This document shows positions 19,227 through 27,747 of a stretch of DNA of 64,000 bases, piece by piece. The notes under the pieces are model-generated. The model worked only from the letters and a program-made list of their open reading frames with translations, was not told where the DNA came from and made no database searches. The stretch lies in NCBI RefSeq assembly GCF_001590725.1, contig NZ_LQXR01000001.1:1-64000 (forward strand). Direction: 5' to 3'. The stretch's first letter is position 1, and each line of letters starts with the position of its first letter. Made by a program: the position numbers and the translations under genes. This DNA comes from Snodgrassella sp. CFCC 13594 (lineage in GTDB: Bacteria > Pseudomonadota > Gammaproteobacteria > Burkholderiales > Neisseriaceae).

Positions 19227-19240
19227 TTGACATAAATCAA
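19227..19240 (+). promoter_or_regulatory. Candidate FNR/CRP-type operator upstream of the gcv riboswitch
   Basis: TTGACATAAATCAA fits the FNR pattern TTGAT-N4-ATCAA with one mismatch. It lies in the AT-rich region between the Lrp gene and gcvT. No convincing -10 box was found at the distance expected for class II activation, so the role is uncertain. Confidence 0.35.
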
Positions 19241-19364
19241 TTTATTTTGCCAGATGTAAAGTGCTTTTTTGCGGAAGTTGTGGCGTTTATGCTGTTTTGA
19301 ATGACCATATACCTGCACTTCGCGCTTGCTGTTTTTGTCCAATCTCGGCGATAATCCAGCTTCA

Positions 19365-19614
19365 TTTGCAGGAGAGCGTGTGTTCTCGTTAATACACCAC
19401 CGAAGGCGCAGAAACCCTTAAATCGCTCAGGTCAATGGACTGCAAAATCTGCCTTAATTTATGAGGCAGTCATTCATCTGGAGAGTGGTGCAAAAGCACC
19501 CACCGAAGGGGAGAAGGCAAGTACATTTTGCCGAAAATCTCAGGTTTCAGGACAGATAGGGCTTGGGTGTTTTGGTGCAACCAAAGCACAGTGCTATCTT
19601 TGGAGAAACCCCTC
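19365..19614 (+). promoter_or_regulatory. Tandem glycine riboswitch (gcvT motif)
   Basis: Two glycine aptamers precede gcvT. Aptamer 1 spans 19365-19446, closed by TTTGCAG and CTGCAAA, with the GGAGAG, CACCGAAGG and CTCAGG cores. Aptamer 2 spans 19476-19557, closed by ATCTG and CAGAT, again with GGAGAG, CACCGAAGG, CTCAGG. The expression platform follows: AGATAG (19554-19559) shares bases with the aptamer 2 closing stem and can alternatively pair with CTATCT (19594-19599), right before the GGAG ribosome site (19602-19605). A hairpin lies between them. This points to glycine-dependent translational control, by inference. The motif conservation itself is direct. Confidence 0.93.
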
Positions 19615-20712
19615 ATGACTGAACCCAGACATACCCCTTTTCACTCTGCCCATGTGGTTGCCGGCGGCAAAATGGTGGACTTCGCGGGCTGGCATTTGCC
19701 CATTCATTATGGTTCGCAAATTAAAGAACATGAAGCCGTGCGCAATGACGCTGGTATGTTTGATGTCTCTCATATGTTGGTAACCGATATTGAGGGGCAA
19801 TCAGCCAAAGCTTGGTTGCAAAAATTATTGGCCAATGACGTGGCCAAGCTTGGGTTTGTGGGTAAAGCCTTGTATTCGCCGATGCTCAATGAGCAGGGCG
19901 GAGTCATGGATGATTTGATTGTTTACCGTTTGGATGAAGCCGAAACCCGATACCGCATTGTGTCGAATGCCGCAACGCGCGACAAAGACTTGGCTCAATT
20001 TAAAAAAATCGGTGAGCCCTTTGGCGTGCACATCACGCCCCGTTATGATTTGGCCATGATTGCCGTTCAAGGCCCACAAGCCATCACCAAATTATTGCAG
20101 GTGAAACCACAATGGGCAGATGTGGTTAAAAATTTGCAGGTATTTCAAGGCCATGATTTGGGTGATGACTGGTTTGTGGCCAGAACTGGCTATACCGGTG
20201 AAGATGGTGTGGAAGTGATTTTGCCGGCCACGCAAGCTGACGCTTTTTTCAATCAGCTGAAAGAGGCAGGTGTTGTGCCCTGTGGTCTGGGTGCACGGGA
20301 TACCTTGCGCATGGAAGCGGGTATGAATTTATATGGTCACGATATGGACGATGACATTACCCCCCTGGAGGCGGGTATGGCGTGGACAGTGGCGATGAAG
20401 GACGATCGTGATTTTGTGGGTCGTGCTGCATTGGAAAAACAAAAAGCCGAAGGTCTGGCGGTGAAGCAAGTGGGTCTTCTTTTGGAAGATCGCGGCGTAT
20501 TGCGTGAAGGCATGGAGGTAGTGGTGGCCGATGTGGGCACGGGGGTTATTACCAGCGGCACTTTTTCACCTACGCTGAAACAGTCCATTGCCATCGCCCG
20601 TGTGCCCAAAGACATTGGCACGCAAGCACAAGTGGTGATTCGCGGCGTGCTCACGGATGTGCGCGTGTTGAAGCTGCCATTTGTGCGTCAAGGACAAAAA
20701 CAATTTGATTGA
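19615..20712 (+). CDS. gcvT: Glycine cleavage system aminomethyltransferase (T protein)
   Basis: T protein transfers the methylene group from the lipoyl arm of GcvH to tetrahydrofolate, releasing ammonia. The 365-residue protein shows [35 protein letters not shown] at the start, [16 protein letters not shown], and [21 protein letters not shown] chose the ATG at 19615 because the GGAG of the riboswitch platform lies nine bases upstream and the longer frame from 19528 would run through the aptamer. It ends at an inverted uptake-pair terminator before gcvH. Confidence 0.97.
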   Translation: MTEPRHTPFHSAHVVAGGKMVDFAGWHLPIHYGSQIKEHEAVRNDAGMFDVSHMLVTDIEGQSAKAWLQKLLANDVAKLGFVGKALYSPMLNEQGGVMDDLIVYRLDEAETRYRIVSNAATRDKDLAQFKKIGEPFGVHITPRYDLAMIAVQGPQAITKLLQVKPQWADVVKNLQVFQGHDLGDDWFVARTGYTGEDGVEVILPATQADAFFNQLKEAGVVPCGLGARDTLRMEAGMNLYGHDMDDDITPLEAGMAWTVAMKDDRDFVGRAALEKQKAEGLAVKQVGLLLEDRGVLREGMEVVVADVGTGVITSGTFSPTLKQSIAIARVPKDIGTQAQVVIRGVLTDVRVLKLPFVRQGQKQFD

Positions 20713-20721
20713 TGTTGTATG

Positions 20722-20751
20722 GGCTGCCTGAAAACATTCAGGCAGCCTTTT
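20722..20751. terminator. Inverted uptake-sequence pair with T run after gcvT
   Basis: GGCTGCCTGAA (20722-20732) and TTCAGGCAGCC (20737-20747) form a perfect 11-base stem with a four-base loop, followed by TTTT. It separates gcvT from gcvH, so gcvH may be read by partial read-through or from its own promoter. Confidence 0.85.
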
Positions 20752-20815
20752 ATGAATACGGCCCTGAGTGGCTCATTTTATGTTTATCCATTAACAATCC
20801 TTTGCGGAGAAAAAC

Positions 20816-21199
20816 ATGAGCAATATTCCTGCTGATTTAAAATACGTTACCAGCCACGAATGGTTGCGCACCGAGACTGATGGCACCGTTACTGTAGGCA
20901 TTACCGATCATGCCCAAGAATTATTGGGTGACATTGTGTTTGTGGAATTGCCAGAAGTGGGCACCCATTTGGCTGCCGATGACCAAGCGGGTGTGGTGGA
21001 ATCAGTGAAAGCGGCCTCAGATGTGTATGCGCCTTTGGCTGGTGAAGTCACTGCCATTAATCAGGCTTTGGTGGATGCCCCAGAAACTGCCAATACCGAC
21101 CCCTATGAGGCTGGCTGGTTTTTCAAAATTAAGCCAGATAATTTGGCCGACTTAGAAAAAATGCTCACTGCCGACGAATATGCCGCAGAAGTAGACTAA
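20816..21199 (+). CDS. gcvH: Glycine cleavage system H protein
   Basis: Lipoyl carrier that shuttles the aminomethyl group between GcvP, GcvT and the L protein. It has 127 residues with the lipoyl-attachment lysine at Lys65 in [16 protein letters not shown], preceded by the typical [26 protein letters not shown] site lies just upstream of the ATG. It follows gcvT across a hairpin of paired uptake sequences. Confidence 0.97.
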   Translation: MSNIPADLKYVTSHEWLRTETDGTVTVGITDHAQELLGDIVFVELPEVGTHLAADDQAGVVESVKAASDVYAPLAGEVTAINQALVDAPETANTDPYEAGWFFKIKPDNLADLEKMLTADEYAAEVD

Positions 21200-21399
21200 T
21201 TGCACTGTGCTTCTGAGTGTGATGGTGGTGGCCGGCGTTTGCGCCTAGCTTGTTTTGTGCCGATGAGCAGTTGCCTTGTTGCGGACGCCAGCGATGGGTC
21301 GCGGCATAAGCGTCTATGTGTTGTAGGTGGATGCGGTTGCTAGCTGATGGCAATCATGGCCAACCGAGTGACCAGATAATGAGGTGTTGAGCATTGAGC

Positions 21400-21948
21400 A
21401 TGAGTTATTGCAGCTGGGTAGCCCAATTGGCCGATGACAGCGATAATCCCAATCGTCACTACCATGATCATAGTTATGGATTTCCCATTGCCAACGATAA
21501 TGAGTTGTTTGAACGGCTGGTGTTGGAAATCAATCAGGCGGGATTAAGTTGGACCTTGATGCTGAAAAAACAAGCGGCTTTTCAAGCAGCCTATGCTGAC
21601 TTTGATGTGGCGCGTGTGGCTGCTTTCGGTGATCAAGACATCGCGCGTTTATTGGCAGATGCAGGCATTGTGCGCAACCGTTTAAAAGTGCAAGCCGCTG
21701 TATACAATGCCCAGAAAATTCTGTGTTTACAAGCCGAATATGGCTCGTTTAAACAGTGGTTGGATGCACACCACCCGCTGGAATTAGCTGCTTGGGTGAA
21801 GTTGTTTCGTAGCCAATTCAAATTTGTGGGCGGCGAAATTGTGCATGAATTTTTGATGAGTACAGGCTACTTGCCCGGCGCGCACACACCAGATTGCCCA
21901 GTGTATGCTCGGGTAATCTCTGCTCGGCCACCTTGGTGGTCAAAATGA
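21400..21948 (+). CDS. tag: DNA-3-methyladenine glycosylase I
   Basis: Excises 3-methyladenine from alkylated DNA. About 182 residues. The N-terminal Cys-Ser-Trp of MSYCSW and the C-terminal HTPDCPVY give the zinc-binding Cys and the His/Cys pair typical of Tag, and the HhH region with AGLSWTLMLKKQAAFQAAYADFDVARVA is clear. Start options are TTG at 21394 (better placed behind a GAGG) and ATG at 21400; the ATG gives the family-typical N-terminus. It sits between gcvH and gcvP with no functional link apparent. Confidence 0.9.
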   Translation: MSYCSWVAQLADDSDNPNRHYHDHSYGFPIANDNELFERLVLEINQAGLSWTLMLKKQAAFQAAYADFDVARVAAFGDQDIARLLADAGIVRNRLKVQAAVYNAQKILCLQAEYGSFKQWLDAHHPLELAAWVKLFRSQFKFVGGEIVHEFLMSTGYLPGAHTPDCPVYARVISARPPWWSK

Positions 21949-22132
21949 GCAACACGTTGAACTGGCTTGTCCAGCTGAGTTTTGCACGAGTGGGTCGCCC
22001 CAATGTGCTGAAAGCATAGACAAATCATAAAAGGCCTTAGCACCATCCGCCTGAGGTGTTTTGGCTTTGAATGGCGGCGTTGCTGAAGAAATGTTTCAGG
22101 CAACCCATACACACAATGGAAACAAGCAGTCG

Positions 22133-23353
22133 ATGGAAGCAAATGTGATTAACCATGCAGGCCCAAGGCTTACATTGGGTTTGATTTTCACCATTTTGGT
22201 GACCGGCGCACTGGCATTTTTACAGGTGTATTCTATTCAATCAATTTTGCCGGTATTGATGCAGGAGTTTCATGCCGATGCCCCCGCAGCTGGATCCACC
22301 GTTGGCGCAACAGTATTAGCGGTGGCAATCATGTCACCGTTTATGGGGATGATTTCCGATGCTTTGGGGCGCAAGCGTTTTATTGTGGGCTCAGTATTTT
22401 TCCTGAGTTTGCCCACGATTGCCATGTATTTTGTGCAAGACATCGGCCAAATGTGGTGGTTGCGGTTCTTGCAAGGCTTAGCGGTGCCCGGTATTACCGT
22501 GGTGTTACTGGCGTACATTGGTGAAGAATTCATGGGCACGGTGCGTGTACGGCTGATGACTTTCTATGTGTCAGGCACGGTATTGGGTGGCTTTTTAGGC
22601 CGTTTCCTCATGGGTTATTTGACCGAATTTATTGGTTGGCGCCATGCTTTTTTGCTGATGGGTTTGTTGAGTATTGCCGGTGCCATCTTGGTGTGGCGTC
22701 AATTGCCAGCATCTCGACAATTTGTGCCTGAGCCGCGGGTGTCAACGGCATTGACCACGCTTTGGCATCATGTCAAAAACCGCCATGTCTTAGCGGCCTG
22801 TGCGTTGGGTTTCTGCGTGTTGTTTTCGCTGGTGGGCTGTTTTACCTATATTAATTTGTATTTGGATCAGCCACCTTATCAATTGTCCAGCGCGCAGCTG
22901 GCGGATATTTTTGCCGTGTATTTGATTGGTATGGTGATTACGCCCATTTCCGCGCGCCTGATTGTGGCTTTGGGCGCCAATCGAACGGTGTTGCTGGCGG
23001 TGGCGTTATCGGTGTTTGGCGTGCTGTTAACCTTGTTGCCGCCATTATGGGGCATTGTGCTCGGTTTGGTGTTGATGAGCAGTGGTGTGTTTATTACCCA
23101 ATCGGCCACCATCAATTACATTGCACATCATGTATCCGAAGGCCGCTCTCTGGCGTCCGGTTTGTATTACATGGCTTATTACAGTGGCGGTTTCGTGGGT
23201 GCATGGTTATGTGGTCACGCATTTGAACAAGGCGGTTGGGTGTCGACCACCAGTACTTTGGTGGCGGTGCAAGTCATTGCTATGGTCATCGGTGGCGTAT
23301 TGATGGCGAAAAAACCCAAAGAGCAGTATCCCACTGCCAATCAGCACCATTAA
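22133..23353 (+). CDS. Major facilitator superfamily transporter (YnfM-like)
   Basis: A 406-residue permease with 12 predicted membrane helices. The loop 2-3 signature reads GMISDALGRKRFIVGS (residues about 75-90), and the second half repeats the MFS fold. N- and C-terminal hydrophobic patterns fit the YnfM/arabinose-efflux subgroup. I chose the ATG at 22133 (MEANVINHAG), since the frame upstream lacks a hydrophobic or conserved segment and overlaps an uptake-like sequence. The substrate is unknown. It ends 36 bases before gcvP, suggesting a common transcript. Confidence 0.88.
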   Translation: MEANVINHAGPRLTLGLIFTILVTGALAFLQVYSIQSILPVLMQEFHADAPAAGSTVGATVLAVAIMSPFMGMISDALGRKRFIVGSVFFLSLPTIAMYFVQDIGQMWWLRFLQGLAVPGITVVLLAYIGEEFMGTVRVRLMTFYVSGTVLGGFLGRFLMGYLTEFIGWRHAFLLMGLLSIAGAILVWRQLPASRQFVPEPRVSTALTTLWHHVKNRHVLAACALGFCVLFSLVGCFTYINLYLDQPPYQLSSAQLADIFAVYLIGMVITPISARLIVALGANRTVLLAVALSVFGVLLTLLPPLWGIVLGLVLMSSGVFITQSATINYIAHHVSEGRSLASGLYYMAYYSGGFVGAWLCGHAFEQGGWVSTTSTLVAVQVIAMVIGGVLMAKKPKEQYPTANQHH

Positions 23354-23389
23354 TTCCCATTATAAATGGATGTTTCTGCGAGGAATAAT

Positions 23390-26239
23390 ATGAATTTTAA
23401 CGAGTTGTTTCACCGCGATGAGTTTGTGGGCCGGCACATTGGCATCAATAAAATAGACCAAGTAGCCATGTTGCAAACGCTGAATGCAGAAGACATGGCG
23501 TCTTTTATAGACAGTGTGTTGCCTGAAAGTGTGCGCTTTGGCCGCCGATTGGATTTGCCAGAAGCCACCACAGAAGCTGATGCCTTGGCACACATTCGCG
23601 CCTTGGCCGATGAAAACATCATCAATAAAAGTTATATTGGCCAAGGCTATGCACCGACGCGCTTGCCCAATGTGATCGTGCGCAATGTGTTGGAAAACCC
23701 AGGCTGGTATACCGCTTATACGCCTTATCAGGCTGAAGTGGCGCAAGGTCGCTTGGAAGCTTTGTTGAATTTTCAGCAGATGTGCATTGATTTAACTGGT
23801 TTGGACATGGCTGGAGCCTCTTTATTGGATGAAGCCACTGCCGCCGCTGAGGCCATGGCCATGGCCAAGCGAGTGAGCAAAAACAAAACCGAGCAGTTTT
23901 TTGTGGATGCGCGTGTGTACCCACAAACCTTAGATGTGATGAACACCCGCGCCGAGTATTTCGGTTTTAAATTGGTGGTGGGCGACATCAGCGAAGCAGG
24001 GGAAGGTGACTATTTTGGAGCCTTATTGCAATACGTTGGCAAAGATGGCGATGTTGCCGATTTAACCGCACCCATTGCAGCTTTGAAAGCCAAGGGCGCA
24101 GTGGTGGCGGTGGCTGCCGACATCATGAGTTTGGTCTTGTTGAAAGCCCCTGCCAAATTGGGCGCAGATGTGGCTCTGGGCAGCACCCAGCGCTTTGGCG
24201 TGCCTATGGGCTTTGGCGGCCCGCATGCTGCCTATTTTGCCTTTAAAGATGAATACAAACGCTCTGCACCAGGCCGCATCATTGGCGTATCCAAAGATGC
24301 TTCGGGTAAGCCCGCTTTGCGCATGGCTTTACAAACTCGAGAGCAGCACATTCGCCGCGAAAAAGCCAATTCCAATATTTGTACATCTCAGGTTTTACTG
24401 GCTAATTTGGCAGGCATGTATGCCGTGTATCACGGGCCAGAAGGGGTGGGGCGCATTGCGCAACGCATTCATGCGCTGGCGTGTGCTTTTGCCGATGTGA
24501 TCGAGACCCAAGCCACCCTAAACGTCGTGAACCGACCCTTTTTTGATACGGTATCGGTGGCGTGTGGCGAAGAAGCTGAGGTGATTTACCAGCGTGCGTT
24601 GGAGATGGGTTACAACTTATATCGTGCGGGTGGTGGCATTTTATCGGTGGCCTTTCATGAAGAAAGTGATGCCATTGATTTTGCCGATTTGGCCGTGATT
24701 TTTACGGGTAAACCCGCTTCTTTGCCTGACGTTGCGCACAATCGCATTCCAACCAATTTACAGCGCGATGAAGCCATTTTGCAGCATCCCGTGTTTAACC
24801 GATATCATACCGAACACGAAATGCTGCGTTATTTGAAAAAATTGGAAGAGCGCGACTTGGCCATGAACCGCAGCATGATTTCATTGGGCAGTTGCACCAT
24901 GAAACTCAATGCCACTGCGGAAATGATTCCGATTACGTGGGCCAAATTTGCCCATATCCATCCGTTTGCCCCGCGCGATCAAGTGCAAGGCTATCTGAAA
25001 ATGATACAGGGATTGGAAGAGGCCTTATTGGCGATTACAGGCTTTGATGCCATTTCCATGCAGCCCAATTCCGGCGCGTCGGGTGAATATGCCGGCCTTT
25101 TGGCCATCCGCCGTTTTCAGGCAGCCCACGATGAAGGGGCACGTCATGTGTGCTTGATTCCGCGCTCTGCTCATGGCACCAATCCCGCCAGTGCGCAGAT
25201 GGCGGGTATGAAAGTGGTGGTGGTGGATACCGACGATCGCGGCAATGTCAACATCAATGACTTGCGCGCCAAGGCTGAGCAATATCGCGATGAATTGAGC
25301 GCGTTGATGATTACCTATCCATCAACCCATGGTGTTTTTGAAGAGGGCATTCGCGACATTTGTGACATCATTCACCACAATGGTGGTCAAGTGTACATGG
25401 ATGGCGCCAACATGAATGCTCAAGTGGGCTTGATGCGGCCCGCTGATGTGGGCGCTGATGTGTTGCACATGAATTTACACAAAACCTTTTGTATCCCTCA
25501 TGGTGGTGGTGGCCCCGGTATGGGCCCCATTGGCTTGAAAGCCCATTTGGCGCCGTTTGCCTCCAGCCATACAGTGATGCCCGTTGAGGGTAAAACCATG
25601 GGTGTGGGCGCTGTTTCTGCTGCGCCTTATGGTTCGGCCAGTATATTGCCGATTTCGTGGATGTACATTAGGCTGATGGGGGCAGATGGCTTGCGCCAAG
25701 CCACCGAAGCTGCTTTGCTCAACGCCAATTATGTGGCCCAGGCGCTGAGTGAAGATTATCCCATTCTCTATACCGGTAAAAATAACCGCGTGGCGCATGA
25801 ATGCATCGTGGACTTACGCCCCTTGAAAGCCGAGACCGGGATCACTGAAGTGGATATTGCCAAACGCCTGATGGATTATGGTTTTCATGCACCCACCATG
25901 TCGTTTCCTGTGGCAGGCACGCTGATGATCGAGCCCACAGAATCAGAAAGCAAAGCCGAATTGGATCGCTTTATTGCTGCATTGAAAAGCATCAAACAAG
26001 AGGCTCTGAAAGTGGGTCGCGGTGATTGGCCCCAAGACGATAACCCATTGGTGAATGCGCCCCATACGGCGGCCAACATTGCTGGCGAATGGACGCACCC
26101 ATATGATCGTGAAGAAGCGGTATATCCTTTGGCATATCTGCATGATGCCAAATTCTGGCCCAGTGTTAACCGCATTGATGATGTGTATGGTGATCGCCAC
26201 GTGATTTGCACCTGCCCACCCATAGAAGATTATGAATAA
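23390..26239 (+). CDS. gcvP: Glycine dehydrogenase (decarboxylating), P protein
   Basis: PLP enzyme that decarboxylates glycine and loads the aminomethyl group on GcvH. It is the single-chain form of about 949 residues. The start [18 protein letters not shown] at 23390 has a GAGG site. Family marks are SYIGQGY near residue 80, [27 protein letters not shown], and the PLP lysine in [19 protein letters not shown]. Two genes (tag and the MFS gene) lie between it and gcvTH. An uptake sequence near 25104 is translated as RRFQAAHD. Confidence 0.98.
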   Translation: MNFNELFHRDEFVGRHIGINKIDQVAMLQTLNAEDMASFIDSVLPESVRFGRRLDLPEATTEADALAHIRALADENIINKSYIGQGYAPTRLPNVIVRNVLENPGWYTAYTPYQAEVAQGRLEALLNFQQMCIDLTGLDMAGASLLDEATAAAEAMAMAKRVSKNKTEQFFVDARVYPQTLDVMNTRAEYFGFKLVVGDISEAGEGDYFGALLQYVGKDGDVADLTAPIAALKAKGAVVAVAADIMSLVLLKAPAKLGADVALGSTQRFGVPMGFGGPHAAYFAFKDEYKRSAPGRIIGVSKDASGKPALRMALQTREQHIRREKANSNICTSQVLLANLAGMYAVYHGPEGVGRIAQRIHALACAFADVIETQATLNVVNRPFFDTVSVACGEEAEVIYQRALEMGYNLYRAGGGILSVAFHEESDAIDFADLAVIFTGKPASLPDVAHNRIPTNLQRDEAILQHPVFNRYHTEHEMLRYLKKLEERDLAMNRSMISLGSCTMKLNATAEMIPITWAKFAHIHPFAPRDQVQGYLKMIQGLEEALLAITGFDAISMQPNSGASGEYAGLLAIRRFQAAHDEGARHVCLIPRSAHGTNPASAQMAGMKVVVVDTDDRGNVNINDLRAKAEQYRDELSALMITYPSTHGVFEEGIRDICDIIHHNGGQVYMDGANMNAQVGLMRPADVGADVLHMNLHKTFCIPHGGGGPGMGPIGLKAHLAPFASSHTVMPVEGKTMGVGAVSAAPYGSASILPISWMYIRLMGADGLRQATEAALLNANYVAQALSEDYPILYTGKNNRVAHECIVDLRPLKAETGITEVDIAKRLMDYGFHAPTMSFPVAGTLMIEPTESESKAELDRFIAALKSIKQEALKVGRGDWPQDDNPLVNAPHTAANIAGEWTHPYDREEAVYPLAYLHDAKFWPSVNRIDDVYGDRHVICTCPPIEDYE

Positions 26240-26270
26240 ATAACCGGTGAATGAAAGGGTGAAACGCCCA

Positions 26271-26303
26271 AGGTTGCCTGAATGGTTTCAGGCAACCTTT
26301 TTT
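26271..26303. terminator. Variant uptake-sequence hairpin terminator after gcvP
   Basis: AGGTTGCCTGAA (26271-26282) and TTCAGGCAACCT (26287-26298) form a perfect 12-base stem with a four-base loop, followed by a T run. Both arms carry the same T-for-C change from the local uptake consensus, so pairing is kept. Confidence 0.9.
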
Positions 26304-26378
26304 GTATTGGGCGATGATGTAGCGCCTTCTGTAATCGATTCCTGCACCTCTCATCATTGAATTTTATCAATCAAATTT

Positions 26379-26408
26379 TTGTTATATATAAGTGGTTTAA
26401 AATATAAG
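26379..26408 (+). promoter_or_regulatory. Candidate sigma-70 promoter
   Basis: TTGTTA at 26379-26384 and TATAAG at 26403-26408, separated by 18 bases, in a very AT-rich stretch. It precedes the short ORF at 26429 and the lipoprotein gene. Confidence 0.5.
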
Positions 26409-26428
26409 AAAAAGCGTAAGGATTCAGC

Positions 26429-26470
26429 GTGAGCGAGTATGAATATATGATGCAACAACTGGTCATCTAA
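26429..26470 (+). CDS. Possible 13-codon leader peptide
   Basis: A GTG-started ORF of 13 sense codons (MSEYEYMMQQLVI) preceded by AAGGA at 26418-26422 with a six-base spacing, and by a plausible promoter at 26379. It lies 62 bases upstream of the lipoprotein gene. The ribosome site is better than that of most genes here. It could be a leader peptide, a small protein, or chance. Confidence 0.35.
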   Translation: MSEYEYMMQQLVI

Positions 26471-26532
26471 CTCTATTTCATTTATTGACGCCAAGCGGCG
26501 TTAACGTGTTAAGCATGTGCTATGCTGATGCT

Positions 26533-27468
26533 ATGAATCTAAACACGAATAAACCCATCCATCCTCAAGCCAATGATGACTGTCTATGGAATCTGGCGCC
26601 TTCATCTGGTTGCCTGAAAATAGGGCGGTATTATGCGCTGGCCGGCATGGCGTTGGCTTTGCTGAGTGCGTGTGCAGCACCCACAGCGCAGCACCGAAAT
26701 GATGGCACTTGGCTAACGAAGTCTGTTGCGGGGCCGGTGCGTGGATCAGTTACGTCGGGTAATAAAGCGCTGGTACCCCCCTTATTTGGCATAGCCACGA
26801 TTTGCCCTGTCGCCCAAGGCAGCGCGGTGGTGTGGGTGCATGTGCATGAAAATGAAACCACGGCTTGGCAGGTTGCGCAGCAGGTGTTGGCGGCACACCC
26901 TACAGGCTGCCTTTATGGATTACAGCATGGCGGTAGCCGGAATGTGGTGGTGAACCGTGGTGGTGAACGTTATCAGTTTGATCCCAACCGCATGTTTACT
27001 GCATCGGGGCGGCAGCACAATATCGTTGTTTTCCATGGCGATGCGATGCAGATACGCAATCAAGTGGCGATGGCCGCCGATGATTTTTTTCAGCGCTATC
27101 TGGCTCAGGCCAAGCTTATCGTAGCGGTTCACAATAACCGTATTGGTGGTCTGAATATACACAATTACGCTGTGGGCGGCTCTTTGGCTGCCAATGTTGC
27201 CGAAGTCAACATTAATCCTATTGCGGATGCTGATGATTTTTTCTATGTCACGTCGGCAAAAACCTATGCATTTTTGGCAGCACGCGGGTTTAACGTGGTG
27301 TTGCAAAATGCCGCCACCGTGGTAGATGATGGTTCGTTATCGGTGCGGGCCGCGCATGAACGCATCGAATACATCAACGCTGAGGCCGGTATGGGGCATT
27401 GGGCGGCGCAAACCGATATGCTGAAAGCAGTGGCGGCTTATATTCAGCAACAATATCATCAGCCTTGA
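26533..27468 (+). CDS. Lipoprotein of unknown function
   Basis: A 311-residue protein with an unusually long N-terminal extension before a lipobox (GMALALLSAC, Cys near residue 50), so the true start may be further in or the protein is lipidated after a long n-region. The body contains RYQFDPNRMFTASG, LIVAVHNNRIGGLNIHNYAVGG and NVVLQNAATVVDDGSLSVRAAHERIEYINAEAGMGH. These are conserved-looking blocks with His/Asp/Glu residues that could bind a metal, as in peptidoglycan amidase or peptidase folds, but I do not recognise the family. A small hairpin (26488-26501) lies just before it. Confidence 0.6.
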   Translation: MNLNTNKPIHPQANDDCLWNLAPSSGCLKIGRYYALAGMALALLSACAAPTAQHRNDGTWLTKSVAGPVRGSVTSGNKALVPPLFGIATICPVAQGSAVVWVHVHENETTAWQVAQQVLAAHPTGCLYGLQHGGSRNVVVNRGGERYQFDPNRMFTASGRQHNIVVFHGDAMQIRNQVAMAADDFFQRYLAQAKLIVAVHNNRIGGLNIHNYAVGGSLAANVAEVNINPIADADDFFYVTSAKTYAFLAARGFNVVLQNAATVVDDGSLSVRAAHERIEYINAEAGMGHWAAQTDMLKAVAAYIQQQYHQP

Positions 27469-27507
27469 TGGTGTAGTGTGGCCAGCTTGACTGAGCACAT
27501 GTAGCAT

Positions 27508-27536
27508 TTGACAAGCGCCGTGCAACTGCCTACTAT
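27508..27536 (+). promoter_or_regulatory. Strong sigma-70 promoter
   Basis: A consensus -35 box TTGACA (27508-27513), a 17-base spacer and TACTAT as -10 (27531-27536). It is the best promoter match I found in the window. Transcription should begin near 27543. Confidence 0.75.
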
Positions 27537-27542
27537 CTGACC

Positions 27543-27675
27543 TGTATCCCGATAGGAGTAATCCTGCCAACCTGCCTGAGCCGGTAAGGTGGTTTGTCGC
27601 TGATGGCGACAGATGCGGCGGTTTTCAGCGCAATCAAGGCTAAGCACCACCTTCGCATTGTGCGGAGGTTTTTTT
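27543..27675 (+). ncRNA. Candidate small RNA or attenuator leader (about 133 nt)
   Basis: This unit lies between a near-consensus promoter and a strong terminator, and no protein frame fits. Visible structure includes AGGA-GTAA-TCCT (27554-27565), a six-base stem TGTCGC/GCGACA (27595-27600 and 27606-27611), and a terminator hairpin at 27649-27669 followed by seven T. The element AAGGTGGT (27586-27593) is perfectly complementary to ACCACCTT (27646-27653), which overlaps the 5' arm of the terminator, so terminator and long-range pairing exclude each other. That is an attenuator or riboswitch-like layout ahead of the gene at 27748. Motifs of 6S RNA, SRP RNA, RNase P and tmRNA were not recognised. 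Confidence 0.55.
27649..27675 (+). terminator. Rho-independent terminator of the candidate small RNA
   Basis: Nine-base arms ACCTTCGCA and TGCGGAGGT with one G-T wobble, a TTG loop, and seven consecutive T (27669-27675). Confidence 0.85.
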
Positions 27676-27747
27676 GTGGGATATCAATGATGATCAACGG
27701 GGGATTTACACCAAATTGCAACCCCATAATTGCTAAAAGGACGCATG

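Noticed and set aside
19528-19614. Extended gcvT start
   Set aside because: The extra 29 codons lie inside the second glycine aptamer and expression platform; the GGAG at 19602 serves the ATG at 19615.
27543-27675. Assignment of the RNA unit to 6S, SRP, RNase P or tmRNA
   Set aside because: The diagnostic conserved strings of these RNAs (for example the SRP GGAAGGAAGCAGCC-like loop, or the RNase P core) are missing; only the short string CCTGAGCCG recalls 6S RNA, and the length and folding do not fit.
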